64,000 nt of DNA from assembly GCA_022749755.1 (NCBI GenBank), contig CM040441.1, positions 23,375,475 through 23,439,474 of the forward strand, in the 5' to 3' direction. Below the pieces are notes generated by a model that saw only the letters and a list, made by a program, of their open reading frames with translations, was not told where the DNA came from and did not search any database. Both the position numbers and the translations under genes were made by a program. The DNA is from Azadirachta indica (taxonomy: Eukaryota > Streptophyta > Magnoliopsida > Sapindales > Meliaceae). Below, piece by piece: positions 11,676 to 22,326 of this stretch; positions within the stretch are counted from its first letter, which is position 1, and every line of letters begins with the position of its first letter.

Positions 11676-12790
11676 GAAAATAATTTGTCCTCAAATCACT
11701 ACTTACATCAAAAGGAGATAAGTCAAAAATATTAAAGCTTATACTAATCCCATACTCGCCTGCTAGTTCAAGTTTGTAGGCATTGTTATTGATGCGTTCT
11801 ACTACTCGAATGGGCCATCTCCCTTTTGTAAATGTTTAAAACGTCTTTACTCAGAAAAACGCTCCTTCCTCATATGTAACCAAACCAATTCTCCTGATTT
11901 AAAAACAACCTTTTTGCGTCCTTTATTGGCTTGCTTGGCATATTATTTTGTTCGTTGTTCTATGTGTTGCCTTGCTTTCTCATGAATCTGCTTAATGAAA
12001 TCAGCTTTCTTCTTGCCATCTAAATTAACAAGTTCATTCATAAGTAAAGGAGTTAAATCCAAAGGAGTTAGTGGATTAAAACCATAGACAATTTCAAAAG
12101 GTGAAAACTTAGTGGTAGAATAAACATAACGATTATAAGCAAATTCAATGTGCGGCAAGCAGTCTTCCCAAGTTTTCAAGTTCTTTTGTATGATAGTACG
12201 CAACAAAGTAGACAATCTTTTATTTAATACATCGGTTTAACCATTTGTTTGTGGGTGACGAGTATTAGAAAATAATAATTTAGTTCCCAACGTTTCCCAC
12301 AATGTCTTCTAAAAGTAACTTAAGAATTTTGCGTCTCGATTTGAGACAATAGTCTTGGGCATTCTATACAACTTAACAACCTTCTTGAATTTCAAATCAG
12401 CTATATGTGATGCATCATTAGTTTTATGACATGTAATAAAGTATGGCATATTAAAAAACCTATCGACAACTACAAAAACTAAGTCTCTCCCCTTCTTTGT
12501 CCTAGATAATCGTAAAACAAAATCTATAGAAATATCGACCCAAGGTACACTAAAAATAGGAAATGGTATATACAATTCATGTGATTGTTGCCTAAACTTA
12601 TCTTATCTACAAGTAATGCATCTCGTACAAACCCTTTCTACGTCATAATTCATGTGCAACCAAAAGAAATGTTCATGCAATATGTGTAAAGTCTTAGTTA
12701 CGCCAAAGTGACCCATTAAACCACCACTGTATACTTATCTAACAAGTCGTAAAAATGAATATGGAACACACAATTTATTTTCTAGAAATA
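11676..12790 (-). pseudogene. Family A integrase (minus strand)
   Basis: Read right to left: the zinc-binding region (about 12600-12790, CARCI-type CXXC and HFGV-type segments, with stops), the core in 12309-12575 ([57 protein letters not shown]), the rest of the core in 11943-12215 ([36 protein letters not shown]) and the C-terminal DNA-binding part to 11676. The second catalytic Asp (SDRD) is SNRD here, so the active site is lost. Stops and frame changes separate the blocks. Confidence 0.85.
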
Positions 12791-14110
12791 AGAAACCATC
12801 ATGCAAATAAAACTTCTCACATGTTTCCCTAGTGCAATTCTTAACAAGTCACAAAAATTAGAGTTCATTACATACAACTCCTTAACGTACTCAAATCCAA
12901 GCAATTTAGCATCAAGAGTTGAAAGTAAAGCATACCTGCGTGATAGTGCATCAGTAACTGTATTTTCTTTGCCTTGTTTTTATTTGATCACATAAGGAAA
13001 AGTCTCAATGAACTCCACGTATTTGGCATTACGTCTGCTTAATTTGTGCTGTGATTTTAAATGTTTCAAGGATTTATGATCCGTATGAATCACAAACTCT
13101 TTGGGCCAAAGGTAATGCTGCCAAGTTTCTAGAGCTTGAACCAATGCATACAATTCTTTGTCGTAAGTGAGGTAGTTTAAAGCCGCGCCATTTAATTTCT
13201 CACTAAAGTATGCAATCGATCTTTCTTCTTGCATTAGTATGCTTTCAATTCCTGTACCTGAAGCATCACACTCTATCTCAAATGTTTTAGCAAAGTTAGG
13301 TAAAACAAGTAAAGGTGCATTAGTTAATTTTTCTTTGATAATGTTTAAATGCCTTTTCTTGCTCTTTTCCCCACTTGAACGGAACATTCTTCTTGATGAC
13401 TTCGGTTAAGGTGCAACTATGCTAATAAAATCTCGAACAAAGTATCGATAAAAACTAACCAATCCATGAAAGCTTCTTACTTGATTCGTCGAAGTAGGCA
13501 TTAGTCATTCTTGAATTGCCTTCACCTTCTCCTCATCGATCTCAATCCCTTTAGCACTTATAATAAAACTAAGAAATATAAGCTTATTAGTGCAAAATGT
13601 ACATTTCTTAAGATTAGCAAATAGCCTTTCTTTCCTTAAAACTCTAAAACAAGTTTTAAATGTTCAATATGATCATTCATTTTTTGCTATAAATCAAAAT
13701 ATCATCAAAATAGACTATTACGAATTTGCCAATGAAATCACGCAAAACATGGTTCATAAGTCTCATAAAAATATTAGGTGTATTAGTTAACCCAAAAGGC
13801 ATAACTAACCATTCATACAAACCATATTTTGTTTTAAATACAGCTCGGCAATCAACACACATCCTCCATGTCCCATCTTTCTTAGGCACTAGTAGCACCG
13901 AAACCGCACAAGGACTCGTACTTTCTCTAACATACCATCAGCTCATTAACTTATCGTTGAAGTTCCTTTATCTCCTCGAGATTACTTCTATAAGATGGTT
14001 GCACCGAGTATAAAATCAATTTGATGTTCAATTCCTTGAATTGGAGGTAAAACAGGAGGTACCTCTTCAGGAAAGACATCCTCGAATTCCTGCAAAAGAA
14101 TTATAACATT
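12791..14110 (-). pseudogene. Family A RNase H and reverse transcriptase (minus strand)
   Basis: RNase H occupies 12980-13387: [40 protein letters not shown] and [20 protein letters not shown], keeping the Asp, Glu and Asp of the fold. RT lies in 13400-14110. The frame 13677-13898 holds [17 protein letters not shown] joined to [19 protein letters not shown], so the segment between them is deleted; the active-site box [14 protein letters not shown] is intact. The RT start with EFEDVF is at about 14080-14110. A frameshift and the deletion prevent function. Confidence 0.85.
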
Positions 14111-14302
14111 GTTCGGCAAGGATCCGACAAAATGTCAGTACACAAAAAGGCCTCATTGTACATAAGTACTATAAAGGGCTATTGTGAAAGTAAAGCTCTC
14201 TTGATCTCACTTTTTTTTGCAATAAAATTATATTTTTTCTCTCTCTCTCACGCATCAACGTTACAACTCTCTCATTTTTCCTCTCCCTCTCTTTCACATT
14301 TT
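14111..14302 (-). pseudogene. Charged protease-RT linker (minus strand)
   Basis: The minus-strand frame 14169-14351 gives NVKERERKNERVVTLMRERE, the Arg/Glu-rich linker seen on the plus strand at 780-900, 3230-3350 and 29780-29920. It is cut at about 14302, where satellite block 2 starts, so the tail of the annotated frame runs into satellite. Confidence 0.7.
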
Positions 14303-17182
14303 TCCTAATGTGATGCGGACTTGAAAACGACCTCAATTCAAGACAGGCCATATGTCTAGTTACTCAGCATCATATGAGGATGCTTACGATACATTTTATT
14401 TCAAAAATGGAGGAGTTGACGAAGTACATTTTTCGGGGACGGAATTGTCAAACGTAATAGGGACTTGGAAAGCGACTTCATTTCGAGACGAACCGCACGT
14501 TTTGTTACTCAACATCGCGTCAAGAACCTTACGGTGCATTTTGTTTTGAAAACGGAGAAGTTAAAAACGTAAGATTTTCGAGGACAGAACTGTCAAACGT
14601 GATATAGACTGAAAAAATGACTTTGCATGGAAACGGACCACATGTCTTGTTACTTAATATCGTGAAGGGATTGTTACGGTGCATTTTATTTCAAAAAAGG
14701 AGAAGTTGAAAACATACCATTTTCGGGGTCCGAATTGTCAAGCTTGATATGAACTCGGAAAGCGACTTCATTTTCAGACGCGCCGCACGTTTTGTTACTA
14801 ATCATCATGTGAGGATCATTACAGTACACTTTATTTCGAAAATGGAAAAGTTGAGAACGTTTAATTTTCGGGGTCAGAATTCACGAATTTGATATGGACA
14901 CAAAAAATGACTTCGGTTCGAGCCGGGCTGTACGTCTCTTTACTCACCACCATGTGAAGATGCTTACACTGTATTTTATTTCAAAAAAGGAGAAGTTGAA
15001 AACCTACGATTTTCGGAGACAAAATTATCAAATGTGATGTGGACTTCGAAATCGACTTCGTTTGAAAACGAACAGCACGTCTTGTTACTCACCATCACGT
15101 AAAGAATCTTACGGTGCTATTTTTTTTAAAACGGAGAAGTTGAAAACGTATGATTTTCAGGGTTGGACTTGTTAAACGTGATACGGACTCAAAAAATGAA
15201 ATCATTTCAAGATGGGGCCACACGTTTTGTTACTAACCATCGCGTGAGGATCGTTACAGTATATTTCATTTTGAAAACAGAGATGTTAAAAATGTACAAT
15301 TTTCGGGGCCGGAATTGTCAAACATGATACGAGCTCCAAAAGCGACTTTGTTTCAAGATGAATCGCACATCTTTTTACTCACCATTGTGTTAGGATCTTT
15401 ACAGTACATTTTATTTCGAAAACGAAGAAGTTGAAAACGTGTGATATTCGGGGCCGGAATTGTGAAACGTGATATGGACTGAAAAAACGACTTTGCTTGG
15501 AGAGAGGCCACACCTCTTGTTACTTAATATCATGAGGGGATTATTATGGTGCATTTTATTTTGAAAAAGGAGAAGTTGAAAACGTATCATTTTCAGGGTC
15601 CGAATTGTCAAGCTTGATGCAAACTCGGAAAGCGACTTCATTCTGAGACACGCCGCACATCTTGTTACCAATTATTATGTGAGGATCATTACGGTATATT
15701 TTATTTCAAAAATGGAGAAGTTTGATTTTCAGGGCCAGAATTGTTGAATGTGATAGAACATAAAAAACAACTTCGGTTCGAGACAGACCGCACGTTTAGT
15801 TACTCAGCATTGTGTGAGGATTCTTACGGTACATTTTATTTCGAAAATGGAGAAGTTGAGAAAGTATGATTTTCGAGGGACAAAATTGTCAAACGTGATA
15901 CGAACTTGGAAAGCGACTTCATTACGATGCATTTAATTTCAAGAACGGGAAAGTTGAAAATGTACAATTTTCTGGAATGGAAATGTCAAATGTAATAAAG
16001 ACTCGAAAAAAGTCTTCATTTCCAAACGGGTTGCAAAGTCTTGTTACTTATGATCGCATGAAGATCGTTATGGTGCATTTTATTTCCAAAACAGAGCAAT
16101 TAAAAACGTACTATTTTCAGTGTCAGAATTGTCAAATGTGATGCGGACTCGATAATGATTTCGTTTTGAGACTGGCCGCACGTATTGTCACTCACCATCG
16201 CGTGAGAAATATTACGGTGCATTTTATTTCGAAAACGGAGAAGTTGAAAATGTTCAATTTTCGGTGGCGGAATTCTCAAATATGATAAGGACTTGAAAAA
16301 TGATTTCATTTTCTGACGGGCCGCAAAGTGTTGTTACTCATCATCATGTGAAGATCCTTACAATGCATTTTATTTTGAAAACAAAGAAGTTGAAAATGTA
16401 CAATTTTCGTGGCCAGAATAGTCAAACATGATACGAATTCTAAAAGCGAGTTTGGTTTGAGACGTGTCACACATTTTGTTACTCACCATCGCATGACGAT
16501 CCTCACGGTATATTTTATTTTAAACACAGAGAAGTTGAAAACATACGATTTTTGGGGCTAAAATTGTAAAACGTGATTAAAATACTATCGAATGTGCCGC
16601 ACGTCCTGTTACTCACCATCGTGTCAGGATCGTTACAGTGCATTTTATTTCAAAAACGAAGAAATTTGAAAATGTACGATTTTTGGCGACGGAATTGTCA
16701 AACGTGATACAGATTTAAAAAATGATATCATTTTCAGACGAGCTATACATCTTGTTATTGACCATCACATGAGGATCTTTGTAGTATATTTTGTTTTGAA
16801 AACGGAAAATTTGAAAACGTATTGTTTTCGAGGACAGAATTATCGAACGTGAAACGAACTCAATAAACAACTTTGTTTCGAGACAAGCTACACGTTTTGT
16901 TACCATCACGTCACAATCGTTACAATACATTTTTTTCTCAAAAACAAGGGAAATTGAAACCATACGATTTTCGGGGCCAGAATTGTCAAATATGATATTG
17001 ACTCAAAAAACGGCATCATTTCTAGACGAGCCGTACATCTTGTTACTGACCATCACGTGAGGATCATTGCAGTACATTTTATTTCGAAAATATAGAATTT
17101 GAAAACTTGCGGTTTTCGGGAATAGAATTGTCAAACGTGATACGAACTCGAAAAACTACTTCATTTTGAGACAAGCTGTTTT
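14303..17182 (+). repeat. Satellite block 2, about 146-bp monomer
   Basis: Twenty anchors of the same repeat as block 1 and in the same orientation start at 14391, 14535, 14681, 14826, 14971, 15116, 15261, 15406, 15551, 15696, 15831, 15929, 16074, 16219, 16365, 16510, 16640, 16786, 16927 and 17074. Spacing is mostly 144-147, with shortened monomers at 15831-15929 (98) and 16510-16640 (130). The block lies where the middle of the family A protease and the start of the linker should be. Confidence 0.9.
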
Positions 17183-17740
17183 ATGGTAGAGAATGCCACC
17201 ACCAACACATGTTTTGTTACCTCGATTTCTCTACATTTGTTTAGCCACTGAAGGTGGTACGGTCGTGCATGTTTCATGGTAGGTAACAACAATTTCTCTA
17301 CTAATTCGGTGTTGGCTACGTTGGTGCAACTTCCTCCATCAATTATAACGATACATACTTTGTTGTTGATGAAATACTGAGTATGAAACAAGTTCTCCCG
17401 CTGATCATTTTCTTCTTCCTTAATCTGTGTGCTAAGAGCTCATCTTGCCACTAATAATTCTCCTTCCGCAATATATTGCCCTTCGTACTTATCTTCAAGA
17501 GGTGGCATGTCTTCTATTTCGTCTTCTTCTTCTCCTTCCGACTCAATTTTTTTGTTGAGCATTGATCACCATTACCCTTTTTATTTGGGGATTGGTTAGC
17601 TATATGACCCCTGTTTTGACATTTAAAACACTTAATGTCACTATTTCTAGTAGTGGTGGATTCAATGTTACTTTATTTTTGCGGCACAACTTGTTTAGCA
17701 TCTTTAAAAACTTTAAAATTAGACTTTATTAATGGAAATT
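17183..17740 (-). pseudogene. Family A protease N-half and zinc knuckle (minus strand)
   Basis: The frame 17161-17391 contains CIVIIDGGSCTNVANTELVE with the catalytic Asp kept, and LPTMKHARPYHLQWLNKC, ending at VLVVAF where satellite takes over. Upstream on the minus strand (17400-17660) lies an acidic spacer and a zinc knuckle, CFKCQNRGHIANQS, with the last Cys changed to Ser. Stops interrupt the spacer. This is the N-terminal half of the protease with the adjoining gag end. Confidence 0.78.
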
Positions 17741-18666
17741 CCTATCGTTTAGGAGTTAATCTCCATGAGTTTGTAGCAGTCGTCCTTTCTCCTCTCTATC
17801 CATGTTTCTTCGCTTCAATTGTTGCTCAACTTTGATGGCTTGGTGTACCATATCTATCAACTCTACATAATGTTGCATCTCCACCATGTCTGCGATCTCA
17901 CGATTTAAACCATGTAAGAATTTAGCTATAGTAGCTTCTCTATCCTCCTCTATATTTGCTCGAATCATAGCAACCTCCATCTCTTTGCAATATTTATCTA
18001 CACTTTTAGATCCTTGAGTTAGACGCTGCAATTTGTTGAAAAACTCCCGATGGTAGTAACTTGGAATGAAACGTCTTCTCATTATTGTCTTCATCTCCTC
18101 CCAAGTCTGAACAAGATATTCTTGATTTCTTCTTTTATCCTTCAACAATTGATCCCACCAAATAATAGCATAATCAGGAAATTCAATGGCCGCAAGTTTT
18201 ATCTTTTTGATCTCGAAATAGTTGTGACAATCGAAAACTATCTCTATTTTCTTCTCCCACTCTAAATAAGCTTCAAGATCATTTCTTCCTTGGAACGGTG
18301 GAATTTTCACCTTAATGCTTCCTAAATCATTATCCAACGACTTAGGTCTACCTAACCTAGCTTCTCTATTCCCAGAACCATGTAAATTCCTGCCCCAATA
18401 CATTAGTGATTCATCTAACTCCTCATCATCCTCAACATTACCCCATTGTACCCTCGGTTGCACTTGCCTAGGTGGTTGTCTAATGGAAGAGCTTTGATAT
18501 TGCCCTCTTGATGTCTCTTCTTCCAACCTATCCATCCTTTTATGGATTCATTCTAACTCAGCCCTTATCATCTGTCTCATCTCCCCCAATAATGTTTGCA
18601 ATTGTAGGTTCGGGTAGTTGGTTGTTGTACCCCTTAGGTTGAATTTTCTTCTTGATTGTGAGACAT
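17741..18666 (-). pseudogene. Family A gag (minus strand)
   Basis: The 259-codon frame 17756-18535 is a plant gypsy gag: KVKIPPFQGRNDLEAYLEWE, DYAIIWWDQLLKDKRRNQEY, MKTIMRRRFIPSYYHREFFN, KLQRLTQGSKSVDKYCKEME and FLHGLNREIADMVEMQHYVE. The true start is the ATG at 18664-18666 (MSHNQEE in the sister copy at 25351). Near 18543 the codons for ELEPIHER in that copy read ELE, stop, IHKR, so translation would end early. Gag would form the cytoplasmic capsid. Apart from this stop it is the best-preserved gag in the window. Confidence 0.88.
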
Positions 18667-19190
18667 ATTTAAAATCTGCAAAACAAAGTTAGAAACCTCA
18701 CAAGCACTCCCTCACGTGTTTTCACTCACTCTCATGTTTGAGCATGCAAATGTCCTCACACTCGCACACTCTTAATCAAAATTTCAATGGTAATTTTAAG
18801 ATGAGAAACAACTAAAACAAATCACAAGATTCAATAAGCAATTCTTAAGAAATTGATGCAAGCAATGACAATATTAGATCAAGAATAAAGAATATTAGGT
18901 CAATACTACAAGAAATTATTAATATAATGGATAACAACTATTCTCTTTTTTTTTTCTTTTTTTTTTACTTCTCTTTTTTTTTTGCTTTATTTTTTTTTAA
19001 AATTAGAAATAAAAATATGAAATCAAAATATATTGAAGAAAGTAAAACACAAAATTCGAATTTGGACCAGTCAAGAAGGAATTTGACCACAATATTTTTA
19101 TTTGTACTTTTTTTTTAGAATTATAATTGAAGAAGTAAAGGAACAATAAAGATGTAAAGGATAAATTAAACTTTCCTTGGAATCAAAGTT
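18667..19190 (-). other. Family A 5' leader (minus strand)
   Basis: This noncoding stretch lies between gag start and primer site on the minus strand, homologous to 64-478 and 25352-25842. It contains T-rich runs (about 18943-19000). No coding potential seen. Confidence 0.7.
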
Positions 19191-19199
19191 CTGATACCA
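19191..19199 (-). promoter_or_regulatory. Primer-binding site, tRNA-Met type (minus strand)
   Basis: Reverse complement TGGTATCAG, two bases inside the LTR end at 19202, continues AACTT. It matches the initiator tRNA-Met primer consensus over the first nine bases. Confidence 0.78.
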
Positions 19200-19201
19200 A
19201 A

Positions 19202-19300
19202 TGATATGAACCTCGCCAATAATGTGACAAAACCCAACATCAAATATAGTAATGAAACTTAAAATTTTTCCGAAACACAAGTTTATTGAGTCTTGACCCA
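19202..19300 (-). repeat. Family A 5' LTR remnant (minus strand)
   Basis: Only about 99 bases of the LTR 3' end remain (minus strand ending GGTTCATATCA). At about 19300 the match stops and plus-strand integrase begins, so this is a truncation and inversion junction. Confidence 0.75.
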
Positions 19301-19824
19301 AAGAATCTGAAAACTTGGGAAGATTGCTTGCCGCATGTTGAATTTGCTTATAATCGTTGTGTTCATTCTTCCACTAAATTTTCACCTTTGGAAATTGTCT
19401 ATGGTTTTAATCTATTAACTCCTTTGGATTTAACTCTTTTATCTATGAATGGGCGCGTTAATTTAGATGACAAGAAGAAAGCTGATTTCATTAAGCAGAT
19501 TCATGAGAAAGCAAGGCAACATATAGAACAACGAACGAAATAATATGCCAAGCAAGCCAATAAGGGACGCAAGAAGGTTGTCTTTAAATCAGGAGATTTA
19601 GTTTGGTTATATATGAGGAAGGAGCGTTTTCCTGAGCAAAGATGTTCTAAACTTCTACCAAGGGGAGACGGCCCATTTCGAGTAGTGGAACGCATCAATG
19701 ATAATGCTTACAAACTTGAACTATCAGGCGAGTATAAGGTTAGTACAACCTTTAATGTTTATGACTTATCTCCTTTTAATGTAGATAGCGATTTGAGGAT
19801 AAATTCTTTTCAAGAGGGAGAAAA
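19301..19824 (+). pseudogene. Family A integrase C-terminus (plus strand)
   Basis: The frame 19286-19543 reads [40 protein letters not shown] and [20 protein letters not shown]. After a stop (TAA where other copies read a sense codon) it continues as ANKGRKKVVFKSGDLVW and in 19613-19942 as LLPRGDGPFRVVERINDNAY, TTFNVYDLSPFNVDSDLRIN and SFQEGEND. The last part enters the LTR. The catalytic residues are all missing to the left of 19301. Confidence 0.82.
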
Positions 19825-21453
19825 TGATGCAAACGAAGTTGTGCAACCACGTAAACAAGAGGAGAACTTTAGACATAAGGTTGGAGACACTCAATTGCAG
19901 CATCTATATGATTCGCTAAGCGTCCAAGTGGACCGATTATAAGAGGTAGAGTCAAGACGTTAGAAAGTGCCTTAAATGAACTAATTAAAAAGATGTGTGA
20001 TTCAAATACAATTCAAGATACATGTCTTGAAGAATTAGGCTCAGTGAACATCATTCAAGCGATCGGAGTTCAAGAAGACTAATTTGAAAATGTTCGAAAA
20101 TTATAGTTTATTTGTGTAATTTTTGAGAATTTTAAAATGATGTAATCACTTACATCATACACATTTGACGTCATTGTTTACGTCGTATATATATATGATG
20201 TTATTGCTTACGTTTTTATGTTTGAAATTTGTAATTTTTAAAAGTCATAAAGTTTGTACTTATTTTGTCAAATTGTTAAGTAGGATTGTTAGGCTAATGA
20301 TGCAAACGAAGTTGTGCAACCACGTAAAAAAGAGGAGAACCTCATACATAAGGTTGGAGACATTCAATTACAACATTTATATGATTCGCTAAGCGTCCGA
20401 GTGGACCGATTATAAGAGGTAGAGTCAAGACATTAGAAAGTGTCTTAAATGAACTAATTAAAAAGATGTGTGATTCAAATACAATTCAAGATACACGTTT
20501 TAAAGAATTAGGCTCAGTGAACATCATTCAAGCGATCGGAGTTCAAGAAGACTAATTTGAAAATGTTCAAAAATTATAGTTCATTTGTGTAAGTTTTAAG
20601 AATCTTAAAATGATGTAATCACTTACATCATACACATTTGACGTCATTGTTTACATCGTATATATATATGATGTTATTACTTACGTTTTCATGTTTGAAA
20701 TTTATAAGTTTTAAAAGTCATAAAGTTTGAATTTATTTTGTCAAATTGTTAGGTGAGATTGATAACCTAACTTTTGATATTTTCTCTTTGTATTTGCCTA
20801 TAAAAAGGTTTTCATTTCTTGAAATGAGAAAGGCAATTTTGAGTGTTATATTATTTTTCTTATAAGTTCTTATTCTTGAGCTCTTCAAATTTAATTTCTT
20901 GTAGCATTCAAAACAACGAAAACTTATCATCTAAATTCTTAAGTGTTTTTTTAAAAATTCTTGATGTGGCATTTGAGTAAATTATAGTCTTGGTTCTTAT
21001 CTGAATAAGTATCGGGTTAAGATTCTATAAACTTGCATTTTGGGAAAATCTTGGGGTTTTGTACTACATTCGGTGTTGAGTTTCGTCACAATATTGGCGA
21101 GCTTCGTATCACTTAACTTTTGACATTTTCTATTTGTATTTGCCTATAAAAAGGCTTTCATTTCTTGAAATGAAACAAGTAATTTGAGTGTTAAATTATT
21201 TCTTACAAATTTTTATTCTTGAACTTTTCAAGTTTAATTTCTTGTGGCGTTCAAAATAACCAAACTTATCATCTAAATTTTTAAGCTTTTTCTTAAGAAT
21301 TCTTGGTGTGGCGTTTGGATAAATCATAGTGTTGGTTCTTATCTACATAGGTATCGGGTCAAGACTTTATAAACTTGCATTTTGGAGAAATTTTAGGGTT
21401 CTTTACTACATTCGGTATTCGGTTTCATCATGTTATTGATAAGATTTGTATCA
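19825..21453 (+). repeat. Family A 3' LTR split by a nested LTR
   Basis: The host LTR is in two pieces, 19825-20297 and 21112-21453, together about 815 bases. It starts TGATGCAAACG after a purine tract and ends TTTGTATCA. The break is at the same LTR position as the intact GCCTAACTTTTGACA of the copy at 25854-26662 (minus), and the flanks GCTAA and CTTAA each differ by one base from CCTAA. This is what a 5-bp target-site duplication around 20298-21111 would look like after some mutation. Confidence 0.82.
20298..21111 (+). mobile_element. Family A solo LTR nested in a family A LTR
   Basis: A complete 814-bp LTR from TGATGCAAACG to GCTTCGTATCA with no internal region on either side. It contains the TATA-like CCTATAAAAAGG near 20800. 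Solo LTRs arise by recombination between the two LTRs of one element. Its position inside another LTR of the same family makes the locus look like a tandem duplication, but the paired TSD-like flanks argue for insertion. Confidence 0.8.
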
Positions 21454-22080
21454 CCCCTGATAGCTTTATCAACCGTGTATTGACATTGTTGCGTCAATCC
21501 ATCATAGAAAATTTGTTTTATAGCTATAGCGGGAAAATGATGGTGAGGACATTGGATAAGAAGCATCTTGAATCTATCCCATACTTCATGGAAAGGCTTT
21601 CTCTCCATTTGAGAAAAGGTGACAATTTTAGTCCTTAAACTCAGTGGTCTTCTGAGGAGAGTAGAATTTTCCCATGAATTTATTATAAACTGCTTCCCAT
21701 GTAGTTAAAGATCTTGGTGGAAGGGTCATCAACCAAGCTTTAGCTCTATCTTTCAGCATATAGGGAAAACATCTCATTCTAAGTTGATCCTCGGTTAATC
21801 TTTACAAAGGAAAAGTTTGCACTGTCGCATAAAAGTCCCTAATGAAAATCGAAGGGTTTTCGTTAAGCATTCCATAAAAAGAAGGCAATATAGAATAATG
21901 TATGTTTTTTATCTTATAATTTCACGCAGCATCCTCCAATTGTATGCAAGATGTAGAAGTGCTAATGATTGGCCTTGCATACTCCTTCATCACCCTTGTC
22001 TTTCGGCTACTTCTATTGTTTGGGCCTCCATGCTTGCTGTTTCCTCAACAATTTCTTCTTCTTGCTCAGTACGTAATTGA
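21454..22080 (-). pseudogene. Athila/Tat-type gag fragment (minus strand)
   Basis: The frame 21393-21608 gives MERKPFHEVWDRFKMLLIQC, PHHHFPAIAIKQIFYDGLTQ, the gag core typical of plant Athila/Tat elements. Upstream on the minus strand, after frame changes, FPYMLKDRAKAWLMTLPPRS and TTWEAVYNKF are readable. The last codons of the open frame fall in the neighbouring family A LTR, so gag is truncated at 21453. It belongs to the element whose 5' LTR is 22327-23706. Confidence 0.75.
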
Positions 22081-22302
22081 TGTTTTCAACTAGTTGTCTC
22101 AAATTCTCCTTTATTTTTAGGATATTATTCCTTTTCTCCCCAAGATCTCCTTTTAGGGAATTCTCACCGTGCATATACCTAATGAAAGAAAAAAAAAATT
22201 AAGTTACAAAAAAAAAAAATAAAATACCAATAAATGAAACGCTCAAAACAAACAAAAAAAAATAACAACAAAGAAAAAAAAATATATAATTTAAACATCA
22301 AT
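22081..22302 (-). other. Leader of the minus-strand Athila/Tat-like element
   Basis: A-rich noncoding sequence between gag and the primer site. The open frame across the A-runs (22179-22388) is poly-Phe and not a gene. Confidence 0.55.
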
Positions 22303-22325
22303 TCCCCGGCAACAGCGCCAAAAAC
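22303..22325 (-). promoter_or_regulatory. Primer-binding site, Athila/Tat type
   Basis: The minus strand reads TTTTTGGCGCTGTTGCCGGG and ends GGA, one base off TGGCGCCGTTGCCGGGGA. That sequence follows the 5' LTR in many Athila/Tat elements and is usually assigned to tRNA-Asp (family knowledge). It lies one base inside the LTR end. Confidence 0.8.
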
Positions 22326-22326
22326 T

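Noticed and set aside
10844..19300. A single complete, active family A retrotransposon
   Set aside because: Middle of protease replaced by satellite, RT deletion, lost integrase Asp, stop in gag and a 99-base 5' LTR.
19825..21453. Simple tandem duplication of LTR segments
   Set aside because: Host halves join without overlap at one LTR position and TSD-like bases flank the inner LTR, so insertion explains it better.
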